DNA from: Rhizophlyctis rosea
Lineage: Eukaryota > Chytridiomycota > Chytridiomycetes > Rhizophlyctidales > Rhizophlyctidaceae
Assembly (NCBI GenBank): GCA_027596075.1
Contig: JADGJC010000009.1
Coordinates: forward strand, 213,238-277,237
Direction: 5' to 3'
Length of the DNA: 64,000 bases
In this document: positions 46,653 to 57,986 of the stretch, one piece after another
Layout: each line of letters opens with the position of its first letter
Position numbering within the stretch: position 1 is the first letter of the stretch
Made by a program: the position numbers and the translations under genes
The notes under the pieces: model-generated
The model's database searches: none
What the model saw: the letters and a program-made list of their open reading frames with translations, nothing else
What the model was told of the DNA's origin: nothing

Positions 46653-49600
46653 CTACCACTCTTCCAGAGTCTTTTTCACCATTTTGACCTTCGTAAACGG
46701 CTCTACAAACATATTCGAATACCGCAACGTCAAGTGTCCCTTGAACAACCGCACCATATCCGACATGCACTGCCCCCGATGATCCAGATGCCCGCCCTGG
46801 AAGCTGATGCCGCTCTTGGTTCCGAAATCGTCAATGGTGCTCTTGACCGCCAGAGGTGGCTGTCCCGTCAATCCAGTCACCATCATGCTGAAGGCGACGT
46901 CCTCGCAGTTCTTGTTCCGGTCGATGTAGGCGTGGACTTGGAGAGGCATGAGGCAGGTATAGGTGTATAGAAGATCGGAGGAGGCGAACATGGCTTTTGT
47001 GAGCATCATGCTGTAACCGGGGGTGTCGAGCTTGCTGAGGAGGTATTCCACTTTTGGGATGGCGTCGTTTTTGGTGCCGGGGATGATGCGGTGGGAGCGG
47101 GCAAAGAATCCGACGAGGCGGTCTGGGTGGGTTTTCCAGACGTTGAATGCGAAATCAATGTCTTGGATGGGGACGCGGACGTCTTCGTCGGCGATCCAGA
47201 CGGCTTTGGTTTGAAGGTGGCGGATGGGGTTGAAGCGGTTGTTGAGGGAGTCGGTGGTTTGTTTGAGGATTTCGATGCGGGTGCCTGGCTTTTTGATGGC
47301 GAGTTTGAGGTCTTCTGGAATTGGGGCTTTGGGGTTGTGCCATGTGATGAAGATCGTGTGGATGAGGTTGCTTTGACGGTAGTGGTCGATCATGTGGAGG
47401 AGCATGTCTACGCGGTCCCATGTGCCGATGAGGACGGAGTATTGGTCTTCTTTGGGGAAGCGGCTGTAATAGGGTGTGAAGGATTCGCAGATTTGTTCTG
47501 ACCGGTTGGCGTTGGGCCAGGTGTAGTCATGCACTGCTGGCATTAAGGGGAAGTCTGGGGACGTGAGGTTTGCAGGGTCTATGGAAGGGAGCGGTTATTA
47601 GGTACGCTTTCATACCTCTCTATTGATACTGAGGCAATGAGCTTACCTATTTTGAATATATCCCTTTCCACCTTCCTGTGCAACCGCACCCACTTGTAGA
47701 ACATCCCGGCATCGAAATTCTTCTCCCAATGGCGATGAGGTGTAAAGTAGAATGTCCACGGTTTCGTCTCGCTCGTAAAGTGAATAATCCTCGTTACCGC
47801 CCGGATCATCGGCCACACTGCAAACTCTTTGAATTTGACGGGGGTGTTGTAAGATGCTGGCAAGGCCTGTGGTTGCGAGCCGGATGGGTTTGTGAAGAAC
47901 CAGTTGATGAAGCCTTGGTCTCCGCGGTTGTAACTTGGGGCGGTGAGGTATGACTGTTTGCGATGGCAAATATTCATAAGGTTTGCTTTGGATTATGATT
48001 GTCGCAATGTTCGTACCTCCAGCATTGATGCATATGTGTCCTTGTTCGGCTCGAGAACAAAGACGCCCGTATTGTATGTCCCTGCCAGATCCTGCACTAG
48101 AGGTTTGAAAAAATGACGATGTGTTGAGTTTCCCAGTGTAAAAGCAACGGCCAAGAGCTATTATTCTTACCGGCCGAGAACTCTGGCCACGTGAACAGGT
48201 CATCAACGTTTTTCACGATGAGCTGGGGTAGAATGTTGACATTAGCATGTTGAATCCAAAGATGCACTACCGAAGAATCATATGCATACCAAATCAGCGT
48301 CCAAATACACAATTTTGTCGAACGGCTCCATGTTCCACAAGTGGAGTTTGGAGTAGCGGCACATTTTGTTGATGGCTTTCTTTGCATTGTTCACTTCGAA
48401 TGGGTAGTCAAGCTGGAAAAAGATATAAAGGAATGAATATTTGATATTCGAGGCGAGTTGCATGCAAATTGGGCTTTCTCAATATCAATCAAAGTGATGA
48501 CAAACCTCAGGTGCGTTTCTCAATTCAGCGATGCCTACATCTGGATGTGAAAGCTTTGCTCGCGCCTCAGCAGATACGCCCGGGAGGGTAAGAACGATGA
48601 ATGGGTATGGGCTGCCGGATTGTTTAATGGATTGGGCTAGGACGATGGTGGATTCCAACATGATGTCGTCGCATAGACTAATATGGTATTTGATGAGAAA
48701 AGAGGTTGTTGAGAATGCAGAAACTAAAATGATCGGGAAGAGATGTACGTCACTTACAGAGTGAAATACGCGTATTTCTTTGATTCGGTGTAGGTGGATG
48801 GAGTGATATCGGCTAGTTTTTTGAAGAAAGTTGTGTCCTTTTGTAAAGCCTAAGCCGGGGTGAGTACACATTCGACTGCCTAACGATCCACCAAGTTCTG
48901 TCCCTTACCGTCATCTTGTGTTTGGCAATGAGTGCCTGAATGTCCATGCGCGCGGGGTCAGACTCAGGCAAAACCCCGAAAGCCTTGTGGAACACGGTCC
49001 ACCATTGCTTGTGAAGCTCAACGAAGGCTTTGGCGCCCAAATCTGGATCTGCCCATGGTTTTAGAGGAGAATATCGCAGTACTTTGATGCCGCGTGCGGA
49101 GATCCGATCCCATAACATTGATGCCTTTGTCTTTGATGCGATGTTGTACTCGTAGGGGAGGCGGTATGCGGATGGACAGTCCATCCAGTCCGGAATGAGA
49201 TTGTTGAAAAATTCATCGTCGTTGACGTGTTCCGTAAGTGATTCATGCTCTTTCATGATGTGTTGGTGCACTGCCAGGGATGGTTCTAAGACAAGCACGT
49301 CCAGGTTGAAGTTGTCTGGTACGGCATCATCGGTGACGGCGGCCCATCCAGGACGATCGAATAGTTCGTCGATGTTCTCCATGACCAGGGTGCTGGGGCT
49401 CATGTAAACTATTTTTGAGTAGGGGAGGGTGAACAAGCGGAGTTTGGTGGATTGGCATGTGTGTTTGGACGTTTTGTCAACGGAGGGAACGACATTGACG
49501 GTCATGAAGTTGGCCAAGGCGTCGCGAAGATGAGGGTTTACATTCTCAGTAACGAGGGCAAGGGCTTCTCCGATGGTGGTTTCCGAGGATTTGATAGATT

Positions 49601-50045
49601 GGGCCCACGCCATGGCGCCCAGTGCGTGATCATCGTCGCAGACCACTGTCACATATGCTGAATTGGCGGCCGGGCTTTCGGTTTGTGGGAGCAGGGGAGA
49701 AGATGCATCTTGAAGGCTGCAGAAGGCATCATCGGTTTCTCCTACTTCTGCAAATGATTTTGGTCATTCCATTTCAAAGCACTATCATAACGCTACTCAT
49801 TACGTACCAACCGGTTCATTTTTCGTAATCGGCCACCATTCCGCACTCTCATTCGCAATACTCTCTGCTGACTTCCAGTATTGTCCCCACGGTAAAGGCC
49901 GTATGTAACCCCATTCGATGCCGCAAATCACAATAACGAGCACCACAATAACATAGACCAGTCGGCGCCTGCGAGAAGCCGCCATTCGAAGGGAAGGATG
50001 GTTGTTATATTTCGCATATTTCGAGTCCGAATGTCTTGGTAACAT
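46653..50045 (-). CDS. Three-domain glycosyltransferase, GT8-GT8-GT64
   Basis: Exons (-) 50045-49808, 49747-48909, 48849-48758, 48677-48506, 48412-48290, 48222-48171, 48096-48017, 47953-47647 and 47578-46653 give 942 residues in phase. The start at 50045 has GCCGCC before it; 49985 (MAASRRRR) is an alternative. RRRR plus a hydrophobic anchor (LVYVIVVLVIVICGI) makes a type II Golgi protein. Residues about 110-340 are a GT8 domain whose DxD is replaced by SPS (YMSPSTLVMENIDELF). About 380-600 is a second GT8 domain with intact YLDADLLIVKNVDDLF and GDQGFINWFF. About 650-930 is an exostosin-type GT64 domain (YSVLIGTWDRVDML, NNRFNPI, WIADEDVRVP). GT8 enzymes transfer Glc, Gal, Xyl or GlcA; GT64 enzymes transfer GlcNAc, GalNAc or related sugars. 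It probably builds a repeating or branched glycan. Confidence 0.88.
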
Positions 50046-51596
50046 GGCGGCGATGGAACCCTCTTTCGACGATAGGCAACAGCAGCCAGGGTATTCTAAG
50101 AGTTAAGATCGAGGCGGAGAATGAGGTAGACCAGAATGTAGTGTATACGGCAGCCAATTTACTGTGGCGATGAGGATGCGAGATGTAAGGATGGCTGCCG
50201 ATTTCGAAGTTCAATATTGTTGCTTCCAAGGTTTTCACAAGGGAATATGACTGACTGCCTTACATAATGTGCTTACCGGTGATTTTTCAAGCCATCCTAA
50301 CGAGTCTCAGCCACCGTAGGCTCCCTCTTTTGCCACTGGGTCAGTCTGTGATCGCATTGCTCAAGGGATTTCGTAGAGATAAGTGCTCATCCCACTGTCA
50401 GATGGCCCGCTGCCTCCTGTGCACAACACGCTGTTGGGCTTGCGTTTGGACCTAGACCAACTCACCCAAGACGGCATCCTGTTGTTCAGGAGGCAGCAAG
50501 GCTTGTATGCAGGTTCTAATTGTGATTGTCATTTGTTGACTGCTCACAGTCTATGTTGGAGCGCATCATTTCCACAGTTCCGATGAGATGGATGAGGGAG
50601 CACTAGTCGGGGGCCGTGGGGCCCAGTGGCATCTGTCATTAGTGATCCAGGGCACCTTAGACGGTGCCTCCCACCACCCCAACGGTCATGAACTTACGGC
50701 GGGTTTCCAAATGTCGATGCGACCCGATCCGGGCCATCCCATCCATCGGCAGTGCACGCAGCAGAAAGTTGTGGACCCACGCCACACTCCGGCCGAGCCA
50801 CTCCATTACACGGTTGGCTCCGTGCAGGCTTAAAAACTTCTGCGGCAATTGCGACGGTGTGGCAGTCTGGTTGCTGGTATCTACAATCAAACCAACCTGA
50901 TGCTTTGGCACCCATTCAGCCATACAGCCCAATCACGGAGGTAATCGGAGATGCGGACATGCGGAGATGGGCTTCTCATCTTGTGCGAGCGTCCATCTCT
51001 TGTATACCGCACTCCACACTCCAACATCTTGGTGGGCACAATATGGATGGTAGACCTGGTAGGACACGCCCATCTTGACTTTTCCAAGCCCACTTTCCAC
51101 ATACGATACCCAGCGGCCCAGACCTCTTACACCCCCAACCGGAACCAATTGCGCACAATTGCGCCACGTAAAATATTTGGAAAATCGCGATCCGCAAAAT
51201 CCCGGAAATCTTGCAACTTTTTGCTGACGGATTCAATATGTGCATGGGGAATGGGCTGATCACCCATCTGAACTCCCCGCGGCAGGTGTATGGTGTGAAC
51301 AGAGCAAAAGCTTCAGGAATGGGCTCACCAGGCGACATCACGTTCCTGTCAATTTATTTTGGATCAATCCAGCTATCGCGGTTCGCGACTGGGAAAAGCA
51401 TGCACATACGCCGCGTTTACAACCATCAAATCTATTTGTTTGCAAGTTTGTTTTTCCCTCCAAGGTCGAAACCTCATACCTAGAGTGCCGGTCCGATTAC
51501 TCCCATTACTTGTCACTCTCATCCTCACTAGCGCGACAGTTATATCTATTGAAGTCAACACATCCGACCAATCACTCCCTCATCCAAACGCTCAAA
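50046..51596. promoter_or_regulatory. 1.55-kb divergent intergenic region
   Basis: Lies between the start of the three-domain glycosyltransferase (-) and the methyltransferase (+). No gene was supported; multiple short frames on both strands are without motifs. Promoters of both genes must lie here. Confidence 0.5.
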
Positions 51597-52763
51597 ATGG
51601 TAGTAGTCGACACCAAACCCACCTTCCTCATCCCAACGGGCTTCCAAAAACGTCGGCTGATTGCCTTAGTCGGCGCAGCCGGTCTGCTCTACCTCATCTT
51701 CACCTCCTGGGTCTCGGCACCCGCCGGTTGCGATTGGGCCGTCAATGACAAGTCCCCTGATTGCCGGCAAGCAAGTCGGTCGGCTTTGACGCAGATGGGT
51801 GTGGATATTTTTGATCTTGGTGCGAAGAGGGTTGATTATGAGGTTTGCAGGTTTAGGAGGTTTGGGACGGGTTGGGGAGGTATGTTATTGGTGATGATGA
51901 TTGGATGGGAGGTTTTCCTTCTCACACATGGCCATTTGTGCAGCACATGATTTATGCGATAGACCTCCTGCGGAGTTTGAGAAGTGTATCTTCTATTCGT
52001 TTGGTATTGATAATGATTACTCGTTTGATACGGCTTTGGATGAGCAGTGGAATTGTACTGGGAGTAAGTTGGACACGTTCTAAGTTTGTCGGCGTCTTCT
52101 TGGCTTGATGTAACAACCTGACTTCCTTCTCTCAATGATTAGTTTTACTCGACCCCACCGTGAACCACCCCGCATCGCCCGGACCGCGCTTGAACTTTCT
52201 GAAGTTTGGGGCTACGCTGTTGAATGATGGGGATCTTGGCGGTGCCGGCACATCGCTACGTGGAACAAAGGCGAACGATTGGCTTCTTACTTCTATACCC
52301 AATCTGAAAAAGTTCCTCAAGCACGACCATGTCAATATTTTGAAGGTGGATTGTGAGGGATGTAAGTATGATGTTTCCGATCGTAGCTTTTTAGTTTGAT
52401 ATCAATATGGTTTGGGGGGTTTCAAACTTATTGCCTTTCTCCTTCCGCTTCCAAATCACTCCAGGCGAATACTCGATCGCCCGCGACGTCTCAAACGAAG
52501 ACCCCGACTTCTTCTCCTCCGTCGATCAACTAGCAATCGAAGTCCACGTCTCCAAAAACTGGATCCAAACTTCGGAACACGTCCATTACCTTGGTCTCCT
52601 TTACCACATGCTGTACTCTAACAACTTGCGCCTCATGAACGCGAAGATTGGGCAGTGCAGACGGTCGGATGAGGATAAGGGGTGTCCGGAGGAGTTTGCG
52701 GAGTTGGGGTATCTTTGTGAGAGGGGGAGGATGTGTCAGAATCTTTTGTTTGCGAGGGTTTGA
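51597..52763 (+). CDS. Type II membrane FkbM/METTL24-like methyltransferase
   Basis: Exons 51597-51879, 51944-52063, 52143-52361 and 52465-52763 give 306 residues. The acceptor at 51943 was chosen because only it restores the frame, giving FGTGWGAHDLC. A membrane anchor lies near residues 20-40 (LIALVGAAGLLYLIFTSWV). Features of the FkbM-type (Methyltransf_21/METTL24) group are CIFYSFGIDNDYSFDTAL, LLDPTVNHP, VNILKVDCEGCEYSIARD and LAIEVH. FkbM-type enzymes O-methylate hydroxyls of small molecules or sugars using S-adenosylmethionine. Among glycosyltransferase genes and with a signal anchor, methylation of a secreted glycan is the likely role, which is an inference. Confidence 0.82.
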
Positions 52764-53324
52764 GGAGTGAGTTTTGGGGTTTTGGTGCGGGATTTGGTGG
52801 GGTGGAGGTGCTTCATGGCGAGATGGGCTTATAGTTGGTACTCTGGAGGAATTTGTGTAGTAAAGGAATAGAAGAATTTTACATATTTGTTTTAGGCGTG
52901 AGGCTTATCTGTATTTGTTTATAAACAAACGTAAATATATATAGCTGAAGTTTGTAAACAAAGTTCTGACTTGCGAAGTTTCTGCATGATGGCGAGGGTT
53001 GATGCATCAATTTTGGGGAGGTGCCCCCCAACTCAGATCATCATTAGGATGATGTTCAGCCATTTGGAGATGGAAGATATGGCCACATGGTGGTATCCAA
53101 GTATTGAGTTCTGTGTTTGGATATGTTGTCTTTTGTTACGGTAGGAGGGACCGGAACGACGCGGTATTCCAAAACACTACTCGTTTATTCTTTTTTTACT
53201 TTACAAGATACGTACATGAGGATATGCAGCGACTAGTGCACAAAAGATCATCGGACGGTAGTGGGGTACTTGACGTGATGTCTTGCCACCTGTCCAACAC
53301 TAAATCCAACCTAATATCGATCCC
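52764..53324. other. Convergent spacer with a TTTGTTTA palindrome
   Basis: Between the methyltransferase and GT90 3' ends. A perfect 16-bp palindrome TTTGTTTATAAACAAA is at 52914-52929, with another GTTTGTAAACAAAG at about 52949-52962. Confidence 0.6.
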
Positions 53325-55219
53325 TCAAGCCTTTTTCGCCTTTTGAACCGCCTCAGCAGCTTTCCGGTTCGCTCTTATAACATCCAATTTATCATGAAAC
53401 TTCTTCCTCCACCTCTCCTCCTGCCCATCCCATCTCAACCACCCCGAACTGCACCCCGACAAACCCTTCAGAAAAGCCATTTTCTGGTTTGGCACCACCT
53501 CGCATTGGTTGACCCCCACCGGGCGCGTGTCGGTCGGTGGATGCGTCAGAAGCGCCGTGTATTTGCGAAGCACGATGGACCAGTAGAGGATGTCGGCTTC
53601 GCGGGTTAGGTAGCGGTTGTAGAATTCGAGAGATTGCTGGGAGATGAAGTGTGCTGCTTTGTCGTTTTTTTGGAGGGTGCGGACGATGGTGGGGAGGTTG
53701 CGGAGGTGGGTGTCTAGTGGGATGTAGTGGCGGTAGGGTTCCATTAGGGGTTGGTAGTGCTGTTTTGGGGGGAGTGTGAGCGTTTAGGAGACTTTGGTGA
53801 GATGAACCGTCCATGGGAGTGGGTTTCGCTTACCAGGTATATCATACTGTCTTGTTGAATCAATACGGATGCGGAAGCGAGGATGGATCGTTTACGACTG
53901 CTTCCTAATCCACCATCGATGTCGATGATGTATTTGTATTTCATTTGATCGTTCAGGCTTGTGGTGTTTAGTATTTTGATTCCTGTTTCCGCCAAGTGGG
54001 CAATGGGTAAAGAAAAGAGATAAGTATGGCTTGATGCGACTTATCGAAGCTACAGGAGACAACGGTGCAAGAACGTGAGACCAACCTGTCGATGCCACGA
54101 TGTTCTCCACTGTCTCAGGCCCAGCTCCGCCAAACTCCTTCATCTTGAAGATCTTGGTTACGCCAGCATCCAGGAGATCTGGGAAGGTTGTTGCATATTG
54201 CGCAACCTTGATGCGCTGACTAACGTGCCAGTTCCCACCCAAAAAGTCGTCTGGAATTTGGTAAAGTTTGTTAGTTTTACACTGCAAACATTGCGACACC
54301 GATGGACATGCTTACACTGGCTGGTGCTCCCACGGAAGAAAGCTTTTGAAACTCTTTCTGACCATGGCAAGACGGAGTTCTCCCCGAGCGCATAACCTCC
54401 ATAACATCCCTGTTCTACGGGATCCGGTACGGGTATGTGGATGAAACCGTAACCGTTTACACGGCTGAAGAGGGGAAATCCGGCGTTCCTGCCCCCGGTC
54501 AATGTGTCTGTGCGTACATGCGGCCCATCTGATACTCCGACGTAGCTGTTTGAGTAACCTTGTTAATATGATTATCACCACCTTTTGCTGCGTTGGGGCA
54601 ACGGGCTTACAATTCTGAATTCGGCAAATTATGCTTCTTGGCAGCTTCGACAAGGTTGTCCAACATGCAGAACATTCGCTCCGTTCGATACCTACATATT
54701 GAAGCATAACATCAGCATGCATGCTCGAAAGGCACTGCTGGACCTTCATTGGTTGTCCAACCAGGAGCAAAACGACATTGTAACTCACGTCTGTTCCCAA
54801 TCTACGAGTACTCTGAAATAGACATTTCCATCAACGATTCTGACTCGGAAGTAAGCTCCTTTGAAGATGGTTTCCATTCCGTCCAGCATTTGTGGCGTGA
54901 CTGGTGGTGCAGGAAAGCCAGGAACTGCTGCCCACGGACTGAAGTACTCATCAGCCAGTCTGCTGAACGTCTCCTCCACAGATTCGTACGGCCGTTCGGG
55001 GACATTAAAGGCATAGATGGTTTTCTGGGATTGGGACGGTCCGAAGTATGTGGAAAGGTCAGCTGATGCAGGGGATTGATAAGACCTTGATTGAAGTTCA
55101 TATCTTCTGCGGGTGACGAAGATGTAAATTGCGGTGAGGAAACATAGAAATAGGATGGTGGAGCGGATTGAGGTGTATCGTCGATGAACGACAAAGTTGA
55201 GGTCTGACAAGGCGACCAT
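53325..55219 (-). CDS. GT90 glycosyltransferase (CAP10/POGLUT family)
   Basis: Exons (-) 55219-54789, 54691-54611, 54545-54316, 54250-54086, 53982-53834 and 53759-53325 give 496 residues in phase. A short N-tail and an anchor (STILFLCFLTAIYIFVT) make it a type II Golgi protein. CAP10-family landmarks follow: SKAFFRGSTS, YKYIIDIDGG, SRKRSILASASVLIQQDS and HYIPLDTHLRNLP, with conserved W, Y and R residues in the last 100 residues. In Cryptococcus CAP10 is needed for the capsule, and related enzymes (Cxt1, POGLUT) transfer xylose or glucose from UDP donors. Xylosylation or glucosylation of a secreted glycan is expected; the donor cannot be read from sequence. It converges on the methyltransferase gene and diverges from the GT8 gene. 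Confidence 0.87.
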
Positions 55220-55710
55220 TGTGAAATTGCGTAGGACCGATGTCTGAATGAAATTTTCAGGATGGGTTGAAAAGATGGGTGTTATGAGATAATGTACGAG
55301 GTGGAGAAGTGTGAATCATGAAGTTGCTAGGTAAACCCCATCTTTCCCAGCTCTCGACTGCGACAAACATACATCGAAGCTGCCAGTGCCTGCGTGTTGA
55401 CATGTTGTGATTGTGCCATCCCAGCGTTTTCTCCAAGCCCCAGCTAGCACTTCGGAACTGTGACTCCACCGGAGCTTCACAGTCGCTTTGCAGCGCCACA
55501 TAATTTCAGTTTGTTTGTAGGGAGGTAGACACTATGCGCGATGAGAACGAGACGTCCCCCAAAATCATTCGTCTTGATGCTCACATGAAATCGGCCAAGA
55601 CAATCTCTTCCATCACTAGCGTGCACAGTTAATTAGCCCAGAATTTGGCCCACCTTACATACGACTTTTACGACAGTTTTACACTGATAGATCTCATCTT
55701 CTTCGATTCT
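55220..55710. promoter_or_regulatory. 491-bp divergent promoter, GT90/GT8
   Basis: The two glycosyltransferase genes start on either side of this short spacer with no gene between them, so co-regulation is likely. No specific element was assigned. Confidence 0.5.
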
Positions 55711-57348
55711 ATGATGGGCTCCGCCGAACACGAAAAGTACGAAACACTTCGCGGAACATCTCCTCATCCGACCGGAACTCTCACAACGCTGTGGACGTCA
55801 ATGTTCACTAGCCGACGCGGCCGTTACATCCTTCTCGCATGCTTCCTCGGTATCCTATTCGTCACAAACTATTCGGCATGGAGCCCTCAAACACTTGTAC
55901 CGTCTTCCGCACAAACCGATTCTCCCGCCTCATTGCCCATTAGTCTGGAGGATGTCGATGTTGAGCAAGCGCAGCTTGACACCGTGTCCACCACGGTGCC
56001 AAAGAAGTTTGCTAAACTAGAGAAATCCTTTCCCGGTGTTGAATGGCAACTTTTGTATGATGGAGTGGACCGCGACCAGCTGCCCAAATTCAACGCTACC
56101 TCAAAGTACGCGTACGTCACAATCATGGCCGGCGACACACGTCCTGCTCGAGCACTTGCTATGTCTCTGTTGCTTACAGGTCATAGCAAGTCTTTCAATG
56201 TCATCGTACCCTTGCTCAAGAATGGATCAAGGCCAGAGGTATGCGCTTCAGGGGTGATTTTCTGCTATGGATGGGTTTTACACGTCGGCGGGATGTGGAG
56301 GTTGTATTTGGAATGGAAGGAGGGGGTGGGGCTCCAGATGTGGATTATAGACAGCGATAGGTGACGATGTAGCTATGCTGATTACTTCAAGACTGATTCA
56401 TTTCCGGACAGGTCCCACAAGATGAGCTGGACGAGCTAACAAATATGGGCGTTCGCATCCATTATACACCACAACTCAACATCCCAATATACGCTTTCCG
56501 GAATAAATGGAACTGGGTGTCTTCATACGAGAGACTTCACGTGAGTCGAGCGTGTGCAAGTGCATCCTCCTTCTTGCTCCAAAACTGATTTCGGTGTCGA
56601 TCTTCAGGCTTTCAACATGACGGAGTTTGAGAAGATCTTGTACCTTGACAGTGATATCACTATCCTCCAAAATATCGACGACTTGTTTGCTCTTCCGGTT
56701 CCTGTTCTTGGCTGGACATATAACGACTATAATTGTTTTAAGAAGAACGGGGGATCATTCATCGGTGGAAGTATGTATGCGAGGAAACGCATTCGGAACG
56801 GTGATGCCACATCAACTCACAACACTTTCATTTCTGTAGCATTCATATTCGAGCCCAGCTCAGAGGGTTATGAAACGGTTCTTTCGATGTTGGACGAGGC
56901 GATGGAAGAATGGAGGAACAACGAGAATGGGACGTGGAAGGAAGCGAATAGACGGAATGGGACTCAGTTGAAGGACGATCAGCACCTTCTTAAAGATTAC
57001 TTCCGGTAGGTTACAATCACGTTTCAGTATCCCTCCGAGCATCGCAGCTAAACCCACGTCCGCAACCCACTTAGAGTAAAGTACGGCGCCAAAACATACA
57101 CCCAACTCCCACCATCATATCAGCAATTTCCCATCCTCTGCACATGTTTCGAAGCGGATTCGAGGGCGTTACTAACGTGGCGGCGCCGCATCAAGATCAT
57201 GCATTATGCTTGGATGGCAAAGCCGTTTGGCACGAATTTTATGAGTGTGTGGGATTGCAACCAGATTGTTATGGATGCGTTGGTGGAGATTTCGAAGGGT
57301 GCGCAGAGGCTTTATGGGATTGGGAGTGGGGGGGAGGTGGGGGCTTGA
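55711..57348 (+). CDS. Type II membrane GT8 glycosyltransferase
   Basis: Exons 55711-56238, 56412-56540, 56608-56770, 56840-57005 and 57075-57348 give 419 residues. Near residues 39-55 is an anchor (RYILLACFLGILFVTNYSAW). GT8 features are YAYVTIMAGDTRPARALAMS, VPQDELDELTNMGV, an intact DxD in KILYLDSDITILQNIDDLF (about 233-235), FIFEPSSEGYE and DDQHLLKDYF. The C-terminal HYAWMAKPF resembles the His-x-Gly/Ala part of GT8 ends. The enzyme should transfer a hexose or uronic acid from a UDP-sugar with retention. The 69-nt intron 56771-56839 is a multiple of three and has no stop, so its retention would insert 23 residues exactly between FIGG and FIFEPS. It is the second GT8 gene within 9 kb. Confidence 0.87.
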
Positions 57349-57986
57349 GGCGCCGAATGCTGTCGTTAGTTCTGTTTTCATGTAGTTTCTGAAATTATAT
57401 TGCGAGGATAGTTTATCCGGGGAATACGATTTTATTGTATAATAGTCTGATGTGCCATAGATTGGCTCGTTATCCATATTCCAATGATCAAGTCAGTTTC
57501 GAGGGACCATTTTTGAGAACTCGTGAAAGTGTGTGGAACCTCTCATGAGAGGCCTTGGAGAGGTTCTATAAGAAAGAGGAGTTTGCCCAGCAAGAAGCAA
57601 CCGGTGGGAGGCAAAAAGTGATTACATTCTGAAAAATGCGCTCTAAGCAGTCAGTGGTCTTGCTTAGCCTTCCGGTTGTTAGCAAACGCAACCGGGATGG
57701 TTAGTAAATACACAGCAGATGGATCAACTTGATATACCAAACTAATGCTTGGTTATGCAAGCGGACCAAGAAAACCGACCAGATGAACTAAATGATGATA
57801 ACGCCCATGCAGGCAAGCAGGTCGGCGGTGGAATGAAGAGGGTTCCAGTGCACAACCGTTCTATCATTTAAAAACATCAGATCGATGCGAGTATTTGAAC
57901 AATCGGATCCGATTCCGCAAAATTACGCGGAAGCGACCATATCCTCAAGACATGATGATCAAGATAAGGATTCGAATGACACAGAT
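57349..57986. other. Convergent intergenic spacer
   Basis: Between the GT8 and PC-esterase 3' ends. No feature was recognised. Confidence 0.5.

Noticed and set aside
49195..49661. Plus-strand frames opposite the first GT8 domain
   Set aside because: Mirror frames; the minus strand shows clear GT8 features.
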